From Planctomonas deserti (lineage in GTDB: Bacteria; Actinomycetota; Actinomycetes; Actinomycetales; Microbacteriaceae): a stretch of 64,000 bases of DNA. Both the position numbers and the translations under genes were made by a program. Under the pieces are notes generated by a model, which saw nothing but the letters and a program-made list of their open reading frames with translations, was not told the origin of the DNA and did not search any database. The stretch spans positions 682,001-746,000 of the forward strand of contig NZ_QANL01000001.1 in NCBI RefSeq assembly GCF_003067705.1. Reading direction: 5' to 3'. Shown here piece after piece: positions 16,968 to 24,244 of this stretch (the stretch's first letter is position 1; each line of letters opens with the position of its first letter).

Positions 16968-17525
16968 GTGCGCCTTCCCCCTCCGACCGTCGCGCGGCGA
17001 CGCCGATCCGCGGTGCTGCTGGTCGCGCTCGTGCCGCTCCTCGCGGCTTGCGTGCCAATGCTCGGATCGGAGGCCGGCGCATCCCCGTCGCCGTCCTCCG
17101 CAGCGGGACCGACGGCGGTCGTGGAGCGCGTCGTAGACGGGGATACCGTGATCGTCGACCTCGACGGCGAGCGCACGAGGGTGCGGCTGCTCAACGTCGA
17201 CACGCCCGAGTCGGTCGCCGAGGACCGGCCCGTCGAGTGCCTGGGGCCGGAGGCGTCGGAGTTCCTGAAGGACCTGCTGCCCGAGGGGTCCGAGGTGACG
17301 CTCGCCTACGACGAGGAGCGCGTCGACCGGTACGACCGCACGCTCGCCACGGTGATGACGGACGACGGACGCAACGCGAGCGTGGAGCTGGCCCGCGCCG
17401 GCCTGGCGGAGGCGATCACGGTCGGGCCGAACGACCGCTTCCGTCCCGATGTGCAAGCCGCGATGGAGGAGGCTCAGCGCGCCGACCGCGGCCTCTGGGA
17501 CCCGTCCGGCCCCTGCGCCCGCTGA
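16968..17525 (+). CDS. Secreted thermonuclease (SNase)-family lipoprotein
   Basis: The 185-residue protein starts at a GTG and has a lipoprotein signal (LLVALVPLLAACVP, lipobox cysteine near residue 28). The SNase domain follows: VVDGDTVIVDLDGE, VRLLNVDTPESV, a CLGPEASEFLKDLLPEGSEV stretch and DRYDRTLATV. These hold the family's Asp, Arg and Glu active-site positions (RVRLLNVDTPE, VDRYDRT). Staphylococcal nuclease hydrolyses DNA and RNA with Ca2+. This one is probably anchored on the outer face of the membrane. The GTG is supported by the immediate signal peptide. Confidence 0.85.
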   Translation: MRLPPPTVARRRRSAVLLVALVPLLAACVPMLGSEAGASPSPSSAAGPTAVVERVVDGDTVIVDLDGERTRVRLLNVDTPESVAEDRPVECLGPEASEFLKDLLPEGSEVTLAYDEERVDRYDRTLATVMTDDGRNASVELARAGLAEAITVGPNDRFRPDVQAAMEEAQRADRGLWDPSGPCAR

Positions 17526-17618
17526 GCCGCCCGCACCCGCGGCAGCCGCTGCCGGCCTGCCGCGCACTGACCTGCCGCCGTTCCCGATTCAGGATCTGTA
17601 CCTCCGCCACCGTTCGCA

Positions 17619-17689
17619 ATTCAGGCTCAGCTGCAACACGCCGCGTTTGAGGACCGTCGAAACGCAGCGTGTCGCAATGGGGCCTGAAT
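17619..17689. repeat. Imperfect 30-nt inverted repeat between convergent genes
   Basis: Arms at 17619-17648 and 17660-17689 pair at 24 of 30 positions around an 11-nt loop. The outer ends are ATTCAGGC/GGCCTGAAT and the inner ends GCGTTT/AAACGC. It lies between the convergent nuclease and aldo/keto reductase genes, so it may be a bidirectional terminator, although the long imperfect arms also fit a decayed small mobile repeat. Confidence 0.6.
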
Positions 17690-17782
17690 TTGGAACCAGG
17701 CGGGGAGGGTCCGAGCGCCAGTCGAGCGAACCGACCGCGCCCCTGCACCCCCGGCCCCTACCGGCGGCGGGGCCCGCGATCC

Positions 17783-18829
17783 CTATCGGCGGCGGCGTCC
17801 CGGGCTGAGCCAGTAGTTCGCGAAGCCCGCGTCGTCCGGGTTCACGTTGGTGCCGGGCGGAACGATCTCGTCGATGGCGTCGAGGGTCGCGTCGTCGAGC
17901 TCGAGCGAGGCCGCCGCAAGCTGCGACTCCAGCTGCTCCATGGTGCGGGGGCCGATGATCGCGCTGGTCACGCCGGGGTGACGCAGCACGAACGCGATTG
18001 CCAGGTGCACGAGTGGCACGCCGAGGTCGTCGGCGAGGGCACCGAGCCTGTCCGCCGCGTCGAACTTCGCCTTGATGCCGGGCTTCGTGAGGTCGTAGCG
18101 GCCCGGATCGCGGTCGCTGCGGTGCGTCGTCGGCAGGTGCTGACCGGCGCGGAACTTGCCGCTCAGCCAGCCGCCGGCCAGCGGGCTCCACACGAGCGTC
18201 CCCATGTCGTGGCGATGCGTGGTCGGCAGCAGGTCGGCCTCGATGCCGCGCACGAGCATCGAGTAGGGCGGCTGCTCCGTCACGAATCGCTCGGTGCGGC
18301 GCTCACGGGCCGCCCACTGCGCCTCGACGACTTGCGAGGGCTGGAAGGTCGATGATCCGATGTACCGAACCTTGCCCTGGCGCACGAGGTCGTCGAGCGC
18401 GCCGAGGCTCTCCTCGATGTCCGTGTGCTCGTCCGGACGGTGCATCTGGTACAGGTCGATGTAGTCCGTGCCGAGGCGGCGGAGGGAGTCCTCGACGGAG
18501 CGGATGATCCAGCGGCGCGAACCGCCGCGGTAGTTCGGCTCCTGCTTCATGCCGTTGAAGAACTTGGTCGCGAGCACGATGTCGTCGCGCTTCCCGGACT
18601 GCGCGATCGCCTTGCCGACGATCGCCTCGGACTCGCCGAACGAGTAGATGTCGGCAGTGTCGATGAAGTTGATGCCCGCGTCAATGGCGCGGTGGATGAC
18701 GCGGATCGAGTCGTCGTGGTCCTTGTTGCCCCAGTCCCCGAACATCATGGTGCCGAGGCAGAGTCGGCTCACCTCCACGCCGGTGCGGCCAAGGAAGGTG
18801 GTGGGCTGGTTCGTCGTCGAGTCCATCAT
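17783..18829 (-). CDS. Aldo/keto reductase
   Basis: The 348-residue protein has the AKR tetrad: Asp and Tyr in NFIDTADIYSFGESE, Lys in IVLATKFF and His in YQMHRPDEHTD. The TIM-barrel strands and the cofactor-binding end (SAIIGPRTMEQLESQLAA) are intact. AKRs reduce aldehydes and ketones with NADPH. Two adjacent ATGs (18829 and 18826) are possible starts; upstream in-frame sequence is the repeat array and is not coding. It is alone, with a palindromic repeat array in its upstream region. Confidence 0.9.
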   Translation of the reverse strand: MMDSTTNQPTTFLGRTGVEVSRLCLGTMMFGDWGNKDHDDSIRVIHRAIDAGINFIDTADIYSFGESEAIVGKAIAQSGKRDDIVLATKFFNGMKQEPNYRGGSRRWIIRSVEDSLRRLGTDYIDLYQMHRPDEHTDIEESLGALDDLVRQGKVRYIGSSTFQPSQVVEAQWAARERRTERFVTEQPPYSMLVRGIEADLLPTTHRHDMGTLVWSPLAGGWLSGKFRAGQHLPTTHRSDRDPGRYDLTKPGIKAKFDAADRLGALADDLGVPLVHLAIAFVLRHPGVTSAIIGPRTMEQLESQLAAASLELDDATLDAIDEIVPPGTNVNPDDAGFANYWLSPGRRRR

Positions 18830-18934
18830 GGGTTCGACGCTACGCCTGCGCCTGTGGGGGACGTCCCGCCGCAGGGTGTGACGCCCGCTGCCCAGGCTCG
18901 AGCTCCGGCCCGAGCTCCGGCGGCCCCGAGGTCC

Positions 18935-19110
18935 GCCCCTGCCCAGGCAGGAGGTTCCTGCGCAGCTTCTAGCTGGGCGGGATCCTTCTGCCTGGGCAGG
19001 GTTTTTGCGGCTTCGGGGGCAGGATGCCTCTGCCTGGGCAGGTTCCATCGGCCTGCCAGGGCAAGTCCTTCTGCCAGGGCAGGATCCCTCTGCCTGGGCA
19101 GGAGCGGTGT
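18935..19110. repeat. CTGCC(C/T)(A/G)GGCAG palindromic repeat array 1
   Basis: Four close copies of the 12-bp palindromic core occur in about 175 bp, with degenerate copies between them. One pair flanks a TGCGCAGC...AGCTGGGCG stem followed by GGGCAGGGTTTTT. The array sits between the divergent aldo/keto reductase and SDR genes, so it overlaps their upstream regions. It is the first of six such arrays here. Confidence 0.85.
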
Positions 19111-19197
19111 GAGTGGTGGGGGTGCGCCGTGTCCCGCCGATCAGCGGGGCAGCCGGGTCGGGAGGTCGTTACGGTGAGACGGGACCGAGGAGGTCCT

Positions 19198-20166
19198 ATG
19201 GGCAAGAAGAACCGCAGCAAGCATCCCGTCGTCGTCATCGTCGGTGCGTCGAGCGGAATCGGACAGGCGACCGCCCGGAAGTTCGCCAAGCGTGGCGGCA
19301 GGCTCGTGCTCGCCGGTCGCGGCGAGGAGGGCCTGGAGGCCGTGGCGGACGAGGTCCGCGGACTCGGCGCCGAGGTGCTCGCCGTACCGACCGACGTGCG
19401 CGACGAAGAGCAGGTGCAGGCCCTCGTGCGTGCCGCCGTCGAGCGCTTCGGCCGCATCGACGTCTGGGTCGGCAACGCGTCGGTGTTCAGCTACGGCACC
19501 TTCGAGGAGACGCCCTCGGATGTGTTCCGCGACCTCATCGAGACCGACCTGATCGGCCAGATTTCCGGCGCCCGCGCGGTGCTGCCCATCTTCCGGGCCC
19601 AGCGGTCCGGAGCGATAGTGTTCGTCGGCTCCGTCTACTCGAGGATCTCCACGCCGCTCGTGTCGGCGTACGTGACCTCGAAGTGGGGCCTGCTCGGCTT
19701 CGCCGAGGTGCTGCGCCAGGAGCTGCGCAAGGAGAAGGGCATCTCGGTCTCGACAGTCCTGCCCTCCACCATCGACACCCCCATCTACCAGCACACCGCC
19801 AACTACACGGGCGAGCGCATCCACCCGCTGCCGCCGATCGTGGCGCCGAGCCGGGTCGCCTCCACCATCGTGCGGCTGTCGCGCAAGCCTCGGCGCGAGG
19901 TCGTCGTCGGCCGGATCCAGGGCCTGATGGTGCCCTTCCACGCGACGACGCCCGGCCTGTACGAGAAGGTCGCCGCCCCCGCCATGGAACTGGTGGCCCT
20001 GCGAGGAGGGGACGAGCCGGACACGCGAGGCACCACCGCGGAGCCCGGCGCTCCCGTCGCGACCACAACGGGTGGCTGGCGCAAGGGCCGCGGAACCCGC
20101 CTCGTGCTCCTGGCGTCGGCGGCGTGGGTCATCTCGTCGGCCGTGCGCCGCTCCCGCGCGAGCTGA
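19198..20166 (+). CDS. SDR-family oxidoreductase with C-terminal hydrophobic tail
   Basis: The 322-residue protein has the classical SDR cofactor motif VGASSGIGQATA, the structural GNAS variant of NNAG (VWVGNASVFSYG) and the catalytic set S..Y..SK (FVGSVYSRISTPLVSAYVTS, then K). The C-terminus extends about 60 residues past the SDR core and ends with a hydrophobic segment LVLLASAAWVISSAV before a basic tail, suggesting membrane association. A strong AGGAGGT site precedes the ATG. The substrate is unknown. Similar long SDRs are annotated as short-chain dehydrogenases of lipid or general metabolism. Confidence 0.88.
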   Translation: MGKKNRSKHPVVVIVGASSGIGQATARKFAKRGGRLVLAGRGEEGLEAVADEVRGLGAEVLAVPTDVRDEEQVQALVRAAVERFGRIDVWVGNASVFSYGTFEETPSDVFRDLIETDLIGQISGARAVLPIFRAQRSGAIVFVGSVYSRISTPLVSAYVTSKWGLLGFAEVLRQELRKEKGISVSTVLPSTIDTPIYQHTANYTGERIHPLPPIVAPSRVASTIVRLSRKPRREVVVGRIQGLMVPFHATTPGLYEKVAAPAMELVALRGGDEPDTRGTTAEPGAPVATTTGGWRKGRGTRLVLLASAAWVISSAVRRSRAS

Positions 20167-20282
20167 GGCCTTGAGCGAGTCACTCCTCTGAATGAGATTG
20201 CTCTCACGCCGGCGATCGGCCGTGAGCATAGCAATGGAGGTACGGACTGCGCCATCCCATCTGTGGGCGTTCGACGTACCGC

Positions 20283-20894
20283 TTAGGCCATTAGATCGCG
20301 AGCGAGACAACATGCGGTCAAGAAGCTCGCCGACTCCATACCCGCAGGAGGCTGCGCGACGTGAATCTCTCTGAACCCCGCAGGCTCATACAGCTGCTGG
20401 AATACCTCACGCCGGCAGTCGACCACGACGAATCGCCCACCAACGTGCAAACGAGCGCTCGCGATCACCTGCTTCGCCTCATCGAGTATCACCGAACCCG
20501 GAAGCTGACTCCTGCTGTAACGGTCACTCCGGGCAAGCTCAGCAATACTGTACGCACCCGTTGCATCAAGACTTATTCCGCCGGATAGCTTTTTCCGCTT
20601 GCTGTTACTCGCCTGGGAAAGGTCAAGAACAGTCATCCCGACAGTGAAGAAAGCAGGAACATCGATGCCTTCATCATCGGACGGAGTGATGAGCACATAC
20701 GTACGGCTATGGCCGTGATTCTCGTATTTGTGGACATTTTCACGGGCGAAATGCTGCAGATGCTCCGATCTCGCGCATTCGAATGCTTCGAGCCGGGCGA
20801 TGACCGCTTCTCGAAGAACGGAATATCGAGGGTCGTCTAGTTCAGCGAGAGCGAATACGTCGTAGATTATCCGTTCATCGAGCGAAGCGCTCAC
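20283..20894 (-). CDS. GNAT-like protein of a lower-GC two-gene module
   Basis: The 203-residue protein has a C-terminal region that looks like a divergent GNAT acyltransferase: a beta strand (GISLDATGAYSIAELARS), a loop, a helix (GSVILDEAKQVIASARL), then GGRFVVVDCRREVFQQLYEP AGF. The VGGR-like strand and final YE..GF match GNAT proteins found beside toxin or phage-related genes. The acetyl-CoA loop is not canonical (RSQLPGS). The GTG start overlaps the 65-codon gene upstream as GTGA. Base composition is visibly less GC-rich than the flanks, which hints at acquisition. Toxin, defence or resistance roles are all possible; none is proven. Confidence 0.6.
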   Translation of the reverse strand: MSASLDERIIYDVFALAELDDPRYSVLREAVIARLEAFECARSEHLQHFARENVHKYENHGHSRTYVLITPSDDEGIDVPAFFTVGMTVLDLSQASNSKRKKLSGGISLDATGAYSIAELARSDRYSRSQLPGSVILDEAKQVIASARLHVGGRFVVVDCRREVFQQLYEPAGFREIHVAQPPAGMESASFLTACCLARDLMA

Positions 20895-21088
20895 GCTTCC
20901 CGAAGGGTGCGAGTCACACAGTCTTGAAGTGCGTGAAGACGAGCGCTGAGAGCGTCAGGATCTCGAGGTCTCCTTGAGACGAACCCAGGAGAAGCGGTTA
21001 GCGGAACCCCCGATCGCTCCAGTGCGATCAGTTGCTCAACCCCCTCATCGGAGAGAACGTACGGACTACCTAACGCGGCAGAAGCCAT
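20891..21088 (-). CDS. Small unknown protein, first gene of the GNAT-like module
   Basis: A 65-residue protein reads MASAALGSPYVLSDEGVEQL at its start. The ATG at 21088 is preferred over one 14 codons upstream because GAAGGTGG sits just before it. It is translationally coupled to the GNAT-like gene. I do not recognise a domain and see no clear ribbon-helix-helix or HTH, so a standard GNAT-toxin antitoxin is not supported. The sequence is hydrophilic in its second half with several Arg residues. Confidence 0.55.
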   Translation of the reverse strand: MASAALGSPYVLSDEGVEQLIALERSGVPLTASPGFVSRRPRDPDALSARLHALQDCVTRTLREA

Positions 21089-21253
21089 CGATCCCACCTT
21101 CCATGCCCACGAGGAAATGCATTCGGTCAATCGTACCGGTATCTACGCCGCTCTGTACGTCCCTCGTTCGGGTGTCGCTGGGCGTGTTGCTCCTTGCAGC
21201 AAGCGGGCCGATGCATTCCGGCAGTCATGGACCGTGGTGCCGCGCGTAGAAGA

Positions 21254-21283
21254 GGGGGGCGGCACCGCGCGGTGCCGCCCCCC
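21254..21283 (-). terminator. Rho-independent-type terminator of the ADH gene
   Basis: A perfect 13-bp GC stem (GGGGGGCGGCACC and its complement) encloses a GCGC loop, 18 bp beyond the stop codon of the minus-strand alcohol dehydrogenase. The following bases in that direction are moderately T-rich (TCTTCT). Confidence 0.75.
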
Positions 21284-21301
21284 TCCCGTGTATCGCGTTC
21301 C

Positions 21302-22477
21302 CTACGGGACCAGGACGACCTTGATGCAGCCGTCCTCCTTCTTCTGGAAGATGTCGTACATCTCCGGCGCGCGGTCCAGCGGCACGCGGTGCGTCACGAG
21401 GTCCTCGACGCCCAGCGGGTCGGACGGGTCCTCGACGAGCGGCAGCAGGTCGTCGCGCCAGCGCTGCACGTTGCACTGGCCCATGCGCAGGGTGATCTGC
21501 TTGTCGAACATCGACTTCATCGGCATCGGGTCGGCCTCGCCGGCGTAGACGCCGCTCAGCGACACGGTCCCGCCGCGGCGCACGGCGTCGAGGGACGCGT
21601 GCAGCGCGGTGAGGCGGTCGATGCCGGCCTTGTCGAACACCTTCTTCGCGAGCTTGTCGGGCAGCAGGCCGGCCGCATTCTCGGCGAAGGCCGCACCCGG
21701 CGCGCCGTGGGCCTCCATGCCGACCGCATCCACGATCGAGTCGGGACCGCGGCCGTCGGTCATGGACTTCAGCACCTCGACGACGTCGTCCGTCAGGTCG
21801 ATCGCCTCGACGCCGTGGCGCTCGGCCATCGCGCGGCGCTCGGGCACCGGGTCGACCGCGATGACGCGGTACCCCAGGTGCACGCCGATGCGGCTGGCGA
21901 ACTGGCCGACGGGGCCGAGCCCCATCACGCCCAGGGTGCCGCCCTCCGGCACCTCCGCGTACTGAACGCCCTGCCACGCCGTCGGCAGGATGTCGCTGAG
22001 GAAGAGGTAGCGGTCGTCGGGCAGCTCGTGGCCGACCTTGGTCGCGTTGAAGTCGGCGAACGGGACCCGCAGCTTCTCCGCCTGACCGCCGGGCACGGAT
22101 CCGTAGATCTCGGTGAAGCCGTACAGCGCGGCTCCCGACTCCTGGTCACGGTTCTGCGTGGTCTCGCACTGGGTGGTGAGCCCCCGGGTGCACATGTAGC
22201 AGGTGCCGCAGGCGATCACGAAGGGGATGACGACGCGGTCGCCCGGCTTCAGCGAGGTCACGCCCGCACCCACCTGCTCCACGATGCCCATGTTCTCGTG
22301 CCCGAGCACGTCGCCCTTCGCGAGGTACGGACCGAACACCTCGTAGAGGTGCAGGTCCGAGCCGCAGATCGCGGTGGATGTGATGCGGATCACGGCATCC
22401 GTCGGGTCCTGGATCACTGGATCCGGGACCTCCTCGACCGATACCTTCCGCTTTCCTTGCCAGGTGAGTGCCTTCAT
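21302..22477 (-). CDS. Zinc-dependent alcohol dehydrogenase, glutathione-independent formaldehyde dehydrogenase-like
   Basis: The 391-residue protein has catalytic zinc ligands in AICGSDLH and GHENMG, a structural zinc loop with CGTCYMCTRGLTTQC, and the Rossmann motif GLGPVGQFASRIG. The insert with FGPYLAKGDVLGHENMG and the C-terminal YDIFQKKEDGCIKVVLVP are typical of the formaldehyde dehydrogenase-like class common in actinobacteria. It may oxidise formaldehyde or another short aldehyde or alcohol with NAD. Demethylation upstream in the genome could yield formaldehyde, but no shared control is seen. A terminator follows directly. Confidence 0.9.
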   Translation of the reverse strand: MKALTWQGKRKVSVEEVPDPVIQDPTDAVIRITSTAICGSDLHLYEVFGPYLAKGDVLGHENMGIVEQVGAGVTSLKPGDRVVIPFVIACGTCYMCTRGLTTQCETTQNRDQESGAALYGFTEIYGSVPGGQAEKLRVPFADFNATKVGHELPDDRYLFLSDILPTAWQGVQYAEVPEGGTLGVMGLGPVGQFASRIGVHLGYRVIAVDPVPERRAMAERHGVEAIDLTDDVVEVLKSMTDGRGPDSIVDAVGMEAHGAPGAAFAENAAGLLPDKLAKKVFDKAGIDRLTALHASLDAVRRGGTVSLSGVYAGEADPMPMKSMFDKQITLRMGQCNVQRWRDDLLPLVEDPSDPLGVEDLVTHRVPLDRAPEMYDIFQKKEDGCIKVVLVP

Positions 22478-22540
22478 TCCACAGGTCTACGCCGACCGCG
22501 GCCGCGGTGCCGGGCCAAGCGCATACCGAGGAGGGAATGC

Positions 22541-23545
22541 TCAGGCGGCGAGTGCCCGCCACCACATCAGCAGCAGCGTCACCAGGAACCCGGTGAGGAA
22601 GTTGAGCCCGAGGAACCGCTTCCAGCCCGCGTTCGCCCGCTCGGCGTGCGCATCGGTCAGCGACAGGAACGGGGTGATCGCGAGCAGGTACGGCACCGCG
22701 AGCACGGCTCCGAGGGGGCCGGGCCAGTCGGTGAACAGCATGAGGATGCCGCTCAGGGCATACGCCCCGAACGCGAACCGCACGGTGGCGGCCGCTCCCA
22801 GCGCGGTCGCCACAGACGCGATGCCGCCCTCGCGATCCGCGTTGATGTCCTGCACGGCGCCGAACGCGTGGCTGGCCATGCCCCAGAGGAAGAACGCGGC
22901 AAGCAGGGCGACGAGCGGCGGCGTGACCGCGGCGCCCGCGAGCACCAGCCCGTAGACCGCCGGGCTGACGAAGTGGGTGCTCGACGTCACGGAGTCGACG
23001 AACGGGCGCTCCTTGAAGCGCAGGCCCGCGACGCTGTAGGCGAGCACGGCGAAGACGCTGATCGCGAGCACGAGCCAGGACAGCGGGGAGCCGACGACCA
23101 CGAGGTAGACGAGGAACGGCACGTTCGTGATCGCGACCGCCAGCAGGGTCGGCCGGTGCAGCGACCGGTCGAGCACCGCCCCCTCGACGCCACCCTTGCG
23201 CGGGTTGCGCAGGTCGGACTCGTAGTCGAAGACGTCATTAATGCCGTACATAGCCAGGTTGTACGGGATAAGGAAGTAGAGGGTGCCGATGACCCACGTC
23301 GCGTCGATCTCCCGCGTGGTCATCAGGTAGGCGGCCGCGAACGGGAACGCCGTGTTCACCCAGGACAGCGGGCGGGACGACAGCAGGATGGTGCGCCACG
23401 CGCCGGCCCGGACCGGGGGACGCGTGCCCGAGCCGGAACCGCCGGACCCGGATCCCGAGCCGGAACCGACCGAGCCGGATCCAGAGCCGGAACCGGCAGC
23501 GCCCGATCCCGCCCCCGAGCGCCCGCGCGCGCCCGCGTCACCCAT
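22541..23545 (-). CDS. crtEb: Lycopene elongase, UbiA-type prenyltransferase
   Basis: The 334-residue membrane protein has the UbiA active-site motif NDVFDYESD (first Asp-rich motif) and a second one in QDINADREGG, with about eight hydrophobic helices. In C50 carotenoid producers CrtEb adds C5 units to lycopene to make flavuxanthin-type products. Before the first helix there is an unusual Gly/Ser tract of about 35 residues encoded by tandem GGATCC/GAGCCGGAACC-like repeats, so that end may vary between strains. The ATG at 23545 overlaps the 3' end of crtYf by 8 bp. It is the last gene of the carotenoid operon. Confidence 0.93.
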   Translation of the reverse strand: MGDAGARGRSGAGSGAAGSGSGSGSVGSGSGSGSGGSGSGTRPPVRAGAWRTILLSSRPLSWVNTAFPFAAAYLMTTREIDATWVIGTLYFLIPYNLAMYGINDVFDYESDLRNPRKGGVEGAVLDRSLHRPTLLAVAITNVPFLVYLVVVGSPLSWLVLAISVFAVLAYSVAGLRFKERPFVDSVTSSTHFVSPAVYGLVLAGAAVTPPLVALLAAFFLWGMASHAFGAVQDINADREGGIASVATALGAAATVRFAFGAYALSGILMLFTDWPGPLGAVLAVPYLLAITPFLSLTDAHAERANAGWKRFLGLNFLTGFLVTLLLMWWRALAA

Positions 23546-23903
23546 AGGACTCCAGCCCGGACCGGGATCGCCGGCGCAGCAGGTACCAGAGCGCGGGCAG
23601 CAGCACGAGCGCGGCCACCGAGTAGGCGAAGTCCTCAATCGGCGCGACGCCGACCTTGAAGCCGAGCAGCTTCTCCTCCGCGTACCCCACAAGGCCCACC
23701 TCGATCATGATGTTGTCGAAGATCGCCGTGGCGAGCAGCAGCGCGGCGATGGGCGCGCGGCGCCAGGAGAAGTACTCCGGGAAGTCGAACCGGCTGGTGC
23801 CGTAGGGCACGGCGTTCGCCTCCTGCTTCAGTAGGTAGCGCCACAGGACCCCGATGGCCGCGACCGGCACGAGGAAGAAGAGGTTCACCTCGAGGTAGCT
23901 CAC
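23538..23903 (-). CDS. crtYf: C50 carotenoid epsilon-cyclase subunit
   Basis: The 121-residue protein has three membrane helices and the lycopene-cyclase-domain signature: VPYGTSRFDFPEYFSWRRAP and a PIEDFAYSV motif. In Corynebacterium CrtYe and CrtYf form a heterodimer that cyclises C50 intermediates such as flavuxanthin. The GTG at 23903 overlaps the crtYe stop (GTGA); no other start fits the hydrophobic N-terminus. Confidence 0.9.
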   Translation of the reverse strand: MSYLEVNLFFLVPVAAIGVLWRYLLKQEANAVPYGTSRFDFPEYFSWRRAPIAALLLATAIFDNIMIEVGLVGYAEEKLLGFKVGVAPIEDFAYSVAALVLLPALWYLLRRRSRSGLESYG

Positions 23904-24244
23904 GAGTTCGCCCTCTCCCTCGCGCGCGCCACGTGCTGATCGGCGATGCGGCCGCACCCGTTGACCATGTTCATCGTGAGGTAGCAGAGCAGGGTGAGGA
24001 AGAAGACCTCCTCCAGGGGTAGCTCGGGAGCGATCAGGATGCCCGTCATGATCTCGGTCTCACCGCGGAAGAACACGCCCTGACTGATGCCCGCGACGTC
24101 CCAGGCGAGGAAGAAGAGCACGCCCACCACGAGTACGATCGCCGCGTTCCGGGGGTCGCGCCAGAAGAACAGCTTCCACCGGTGGTCGATGAGCGCCATG
24201 CCGATCAGGCTCACGAGCAGTGCCGTGAGGTAGATCAGGCCCAT
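23900..24244 (-). CDS. crtYe: C50 carotenoid epsilon-cyclase subunit
   Basis: The 114-residue protein has three hydrophobic helices and an APELPLEEVFFLTLLCYLTM segment with the PLEE signature of the small heterodimeric lycopene cyclases. It works with CrtYf. The ATG at 24244 shares one base with the crtI stop (TGATG). The split into two short genes is normal for these cyclases and is not a frameshift. Confidence 0.9.
   Translation of the reverse strand: MGLIYLTALLVSLIGMALIDHRWKLFFWRDPRNAAIVLVVGVLFFLAWDVAGISQGVFFRGETEIMTGILIAPELPLEEVFFLTLLCYLTMNMVNGCGRIADQHVARARERANS

Noticed and set aside
18935-19110. CRISPR-like short repeats in the palindromic arrays
   Set aside because: Repeat spacing is irregular, orientation alternates and the intervening sequence is itself repeated. 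This fits REP/MITE-like elements.
20283-21088. A classical GNAT toxin with ribbon-helix-helix antitoxin
   Set aside because: The 65-residue partner shows no ribbon-helix-helix pattern and the acetyl-CoA loop is non-canonical, so only a looser GNAT-like call is kept.
23538-24244. A frameshifted single lycopene cyclase gene
   Set aside because: crtYe and crtYf are normally separate short genes in C50 carotenoid clusters, and both have starts and stops in overlapping order.
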